Shown here: one piece after another, positions 15,128 to 15,320 of the stretch
Layout: each line of letters begins with the position of its first letter
Position numbering within the stretch: position 1 is the first letter of the stretch
Assembly (NCBI GenBank): GCA_020026275.1
Contig: JAHHQQ010000036.1
Location: forward strand, 1-15,320
Length of the DNA stretch: 15,320 bases
Direction: 5' to 3'
From: Bacteroidales bacterium
GTDB lineage: Bacteria > Bacteroidota > Bacteroidia > Bacteroidales > UBA932
Notes under the pieces: model-generated
The model's input: the letters and a program-made list of their open reading frames with translations, nothing else
Databases searched by the model: none
Told to the model about the DNA's origin: nothing
Made by a program: the position numbers and the translations under genes

Positions 15128-15320
15128 ATGAAGAATTTTTTGAAAACATTATGTGCCGCTGCAATGATGGTTTCATTGTGCGCATTGCCGAACTCCCTGT
15201 ATGCCCAGGTTCGTAGAACGACTACCACGAATTCAGAGAATTCTTCCAAAGAAAAGTCAACCCAAGTTCGTCGGACCGGAACCCGGAACCGGGAGCAGGT
15301 CCGCAGGACGGGTTCAGACA
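15128..15320 (+). CDS. Start of a secreted Arg/Thr-rich protein with QVRRT repeats (runs off the window)
   Basis: An open frame starts at the ATG at 15128, 13 nt after the NamZ stop, and has no stop before the edge (64 codons visible). The first 27 residues (MKNFLKTLCAAAMMVSLCAL, then PNSLYAQ) form a clear signal peptide with cleavage expected after YA, near residue 26. The exposed part is a low-complexity, basic linker in which QVRRT recurs three times, separated by Thr/Asn/Ser-rich stretches. Such a linker often precedes a catalytic or wall-binding domain, which would lie beyond the window. The operon position suggests an envelope or peptidoglycan function, but the family cannot be named. 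Confidence 0.75.
   Translation, partial: MKNFLKTLCAAAMMVSLCALPNSLYAQVRRTTTTNSENSSKEKSTQVRRTGTRNREQVRRTGSD

Overview
The window looks like a piece of a Bacteroidota chromosome, most likely order Bacteroidales. The grounds are promoters of the Bacteroides type (a TAnnTTTG -7 box, in two cases with a TTG-containing -33 box 19-20 nt upstream), tRNA genes without an encoded CCA end, weak Shine-Dalgarno sequences, and typical families of the group (DUF2795, a BACON-like lipoprotein, a DUF4922/SpoIID protein, a DUF1343/NamZ muramidase). I cannot name a genus. I see no insertion sequence, phage gene or CRISPR array.

Layout. Positions 1-223 are AT-rich and non-coding: four copies of a TCCAAAyAAw motif, then a hairpin terminator for a small DUF2795 gene on the minus strand (224-445). 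A divergent promoter region (446-672) separates that gene from a plus-strand run: folE (GTP cyclohydrolase I), a BACON-like lipoprotein, manC (GDP-mannose synthesis), ugd (UDP-glucuronate synthesis), an LpxH-like metallophosphoesterase and a GT-B glycosyltransferase. The last four suggest activated-sugar and glycolipid or surface-glycan synthesis. No transporter or polymerase for such a glycan is visible here.

At 6184-6451 there is a self-contained tRNA unit: promoter, tRNA-Lys(TTT), tRNA-Lys(CTT) and a rho-independent terminator. A new promoter (6463-6493) then starts a tight seven-gene plus-strand run that continues past the window edge: an AspT/YidE-like transporter, a Nudix hydrolase, a two-part family 2 glycosyltransferase, a DUF4922-SpoIID fusion, an AmpG-like muropeptide permease, a NamZ-type exo-N-acetylmuramidase, and the start of a secreted protein with QVRRT repeats. 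Junctions range from a 1-nt overlap to 17 nt.

The second half of that run reads as a peptidoglycan salvage module. NamZ would trim N-acetylmuramic acid from glycan ends outside the inner membrane, and AmpG would import muropeptides. The fusion joins a HIT/GalT-type nucleotide-sugar domain to a SpoIID glycan-cleaving domain and has no visible export signal. A SpoIID domain normally acts outside the cytoplasm, so this fusion is the most unusual item in the window and the best candidate for something undescribed.
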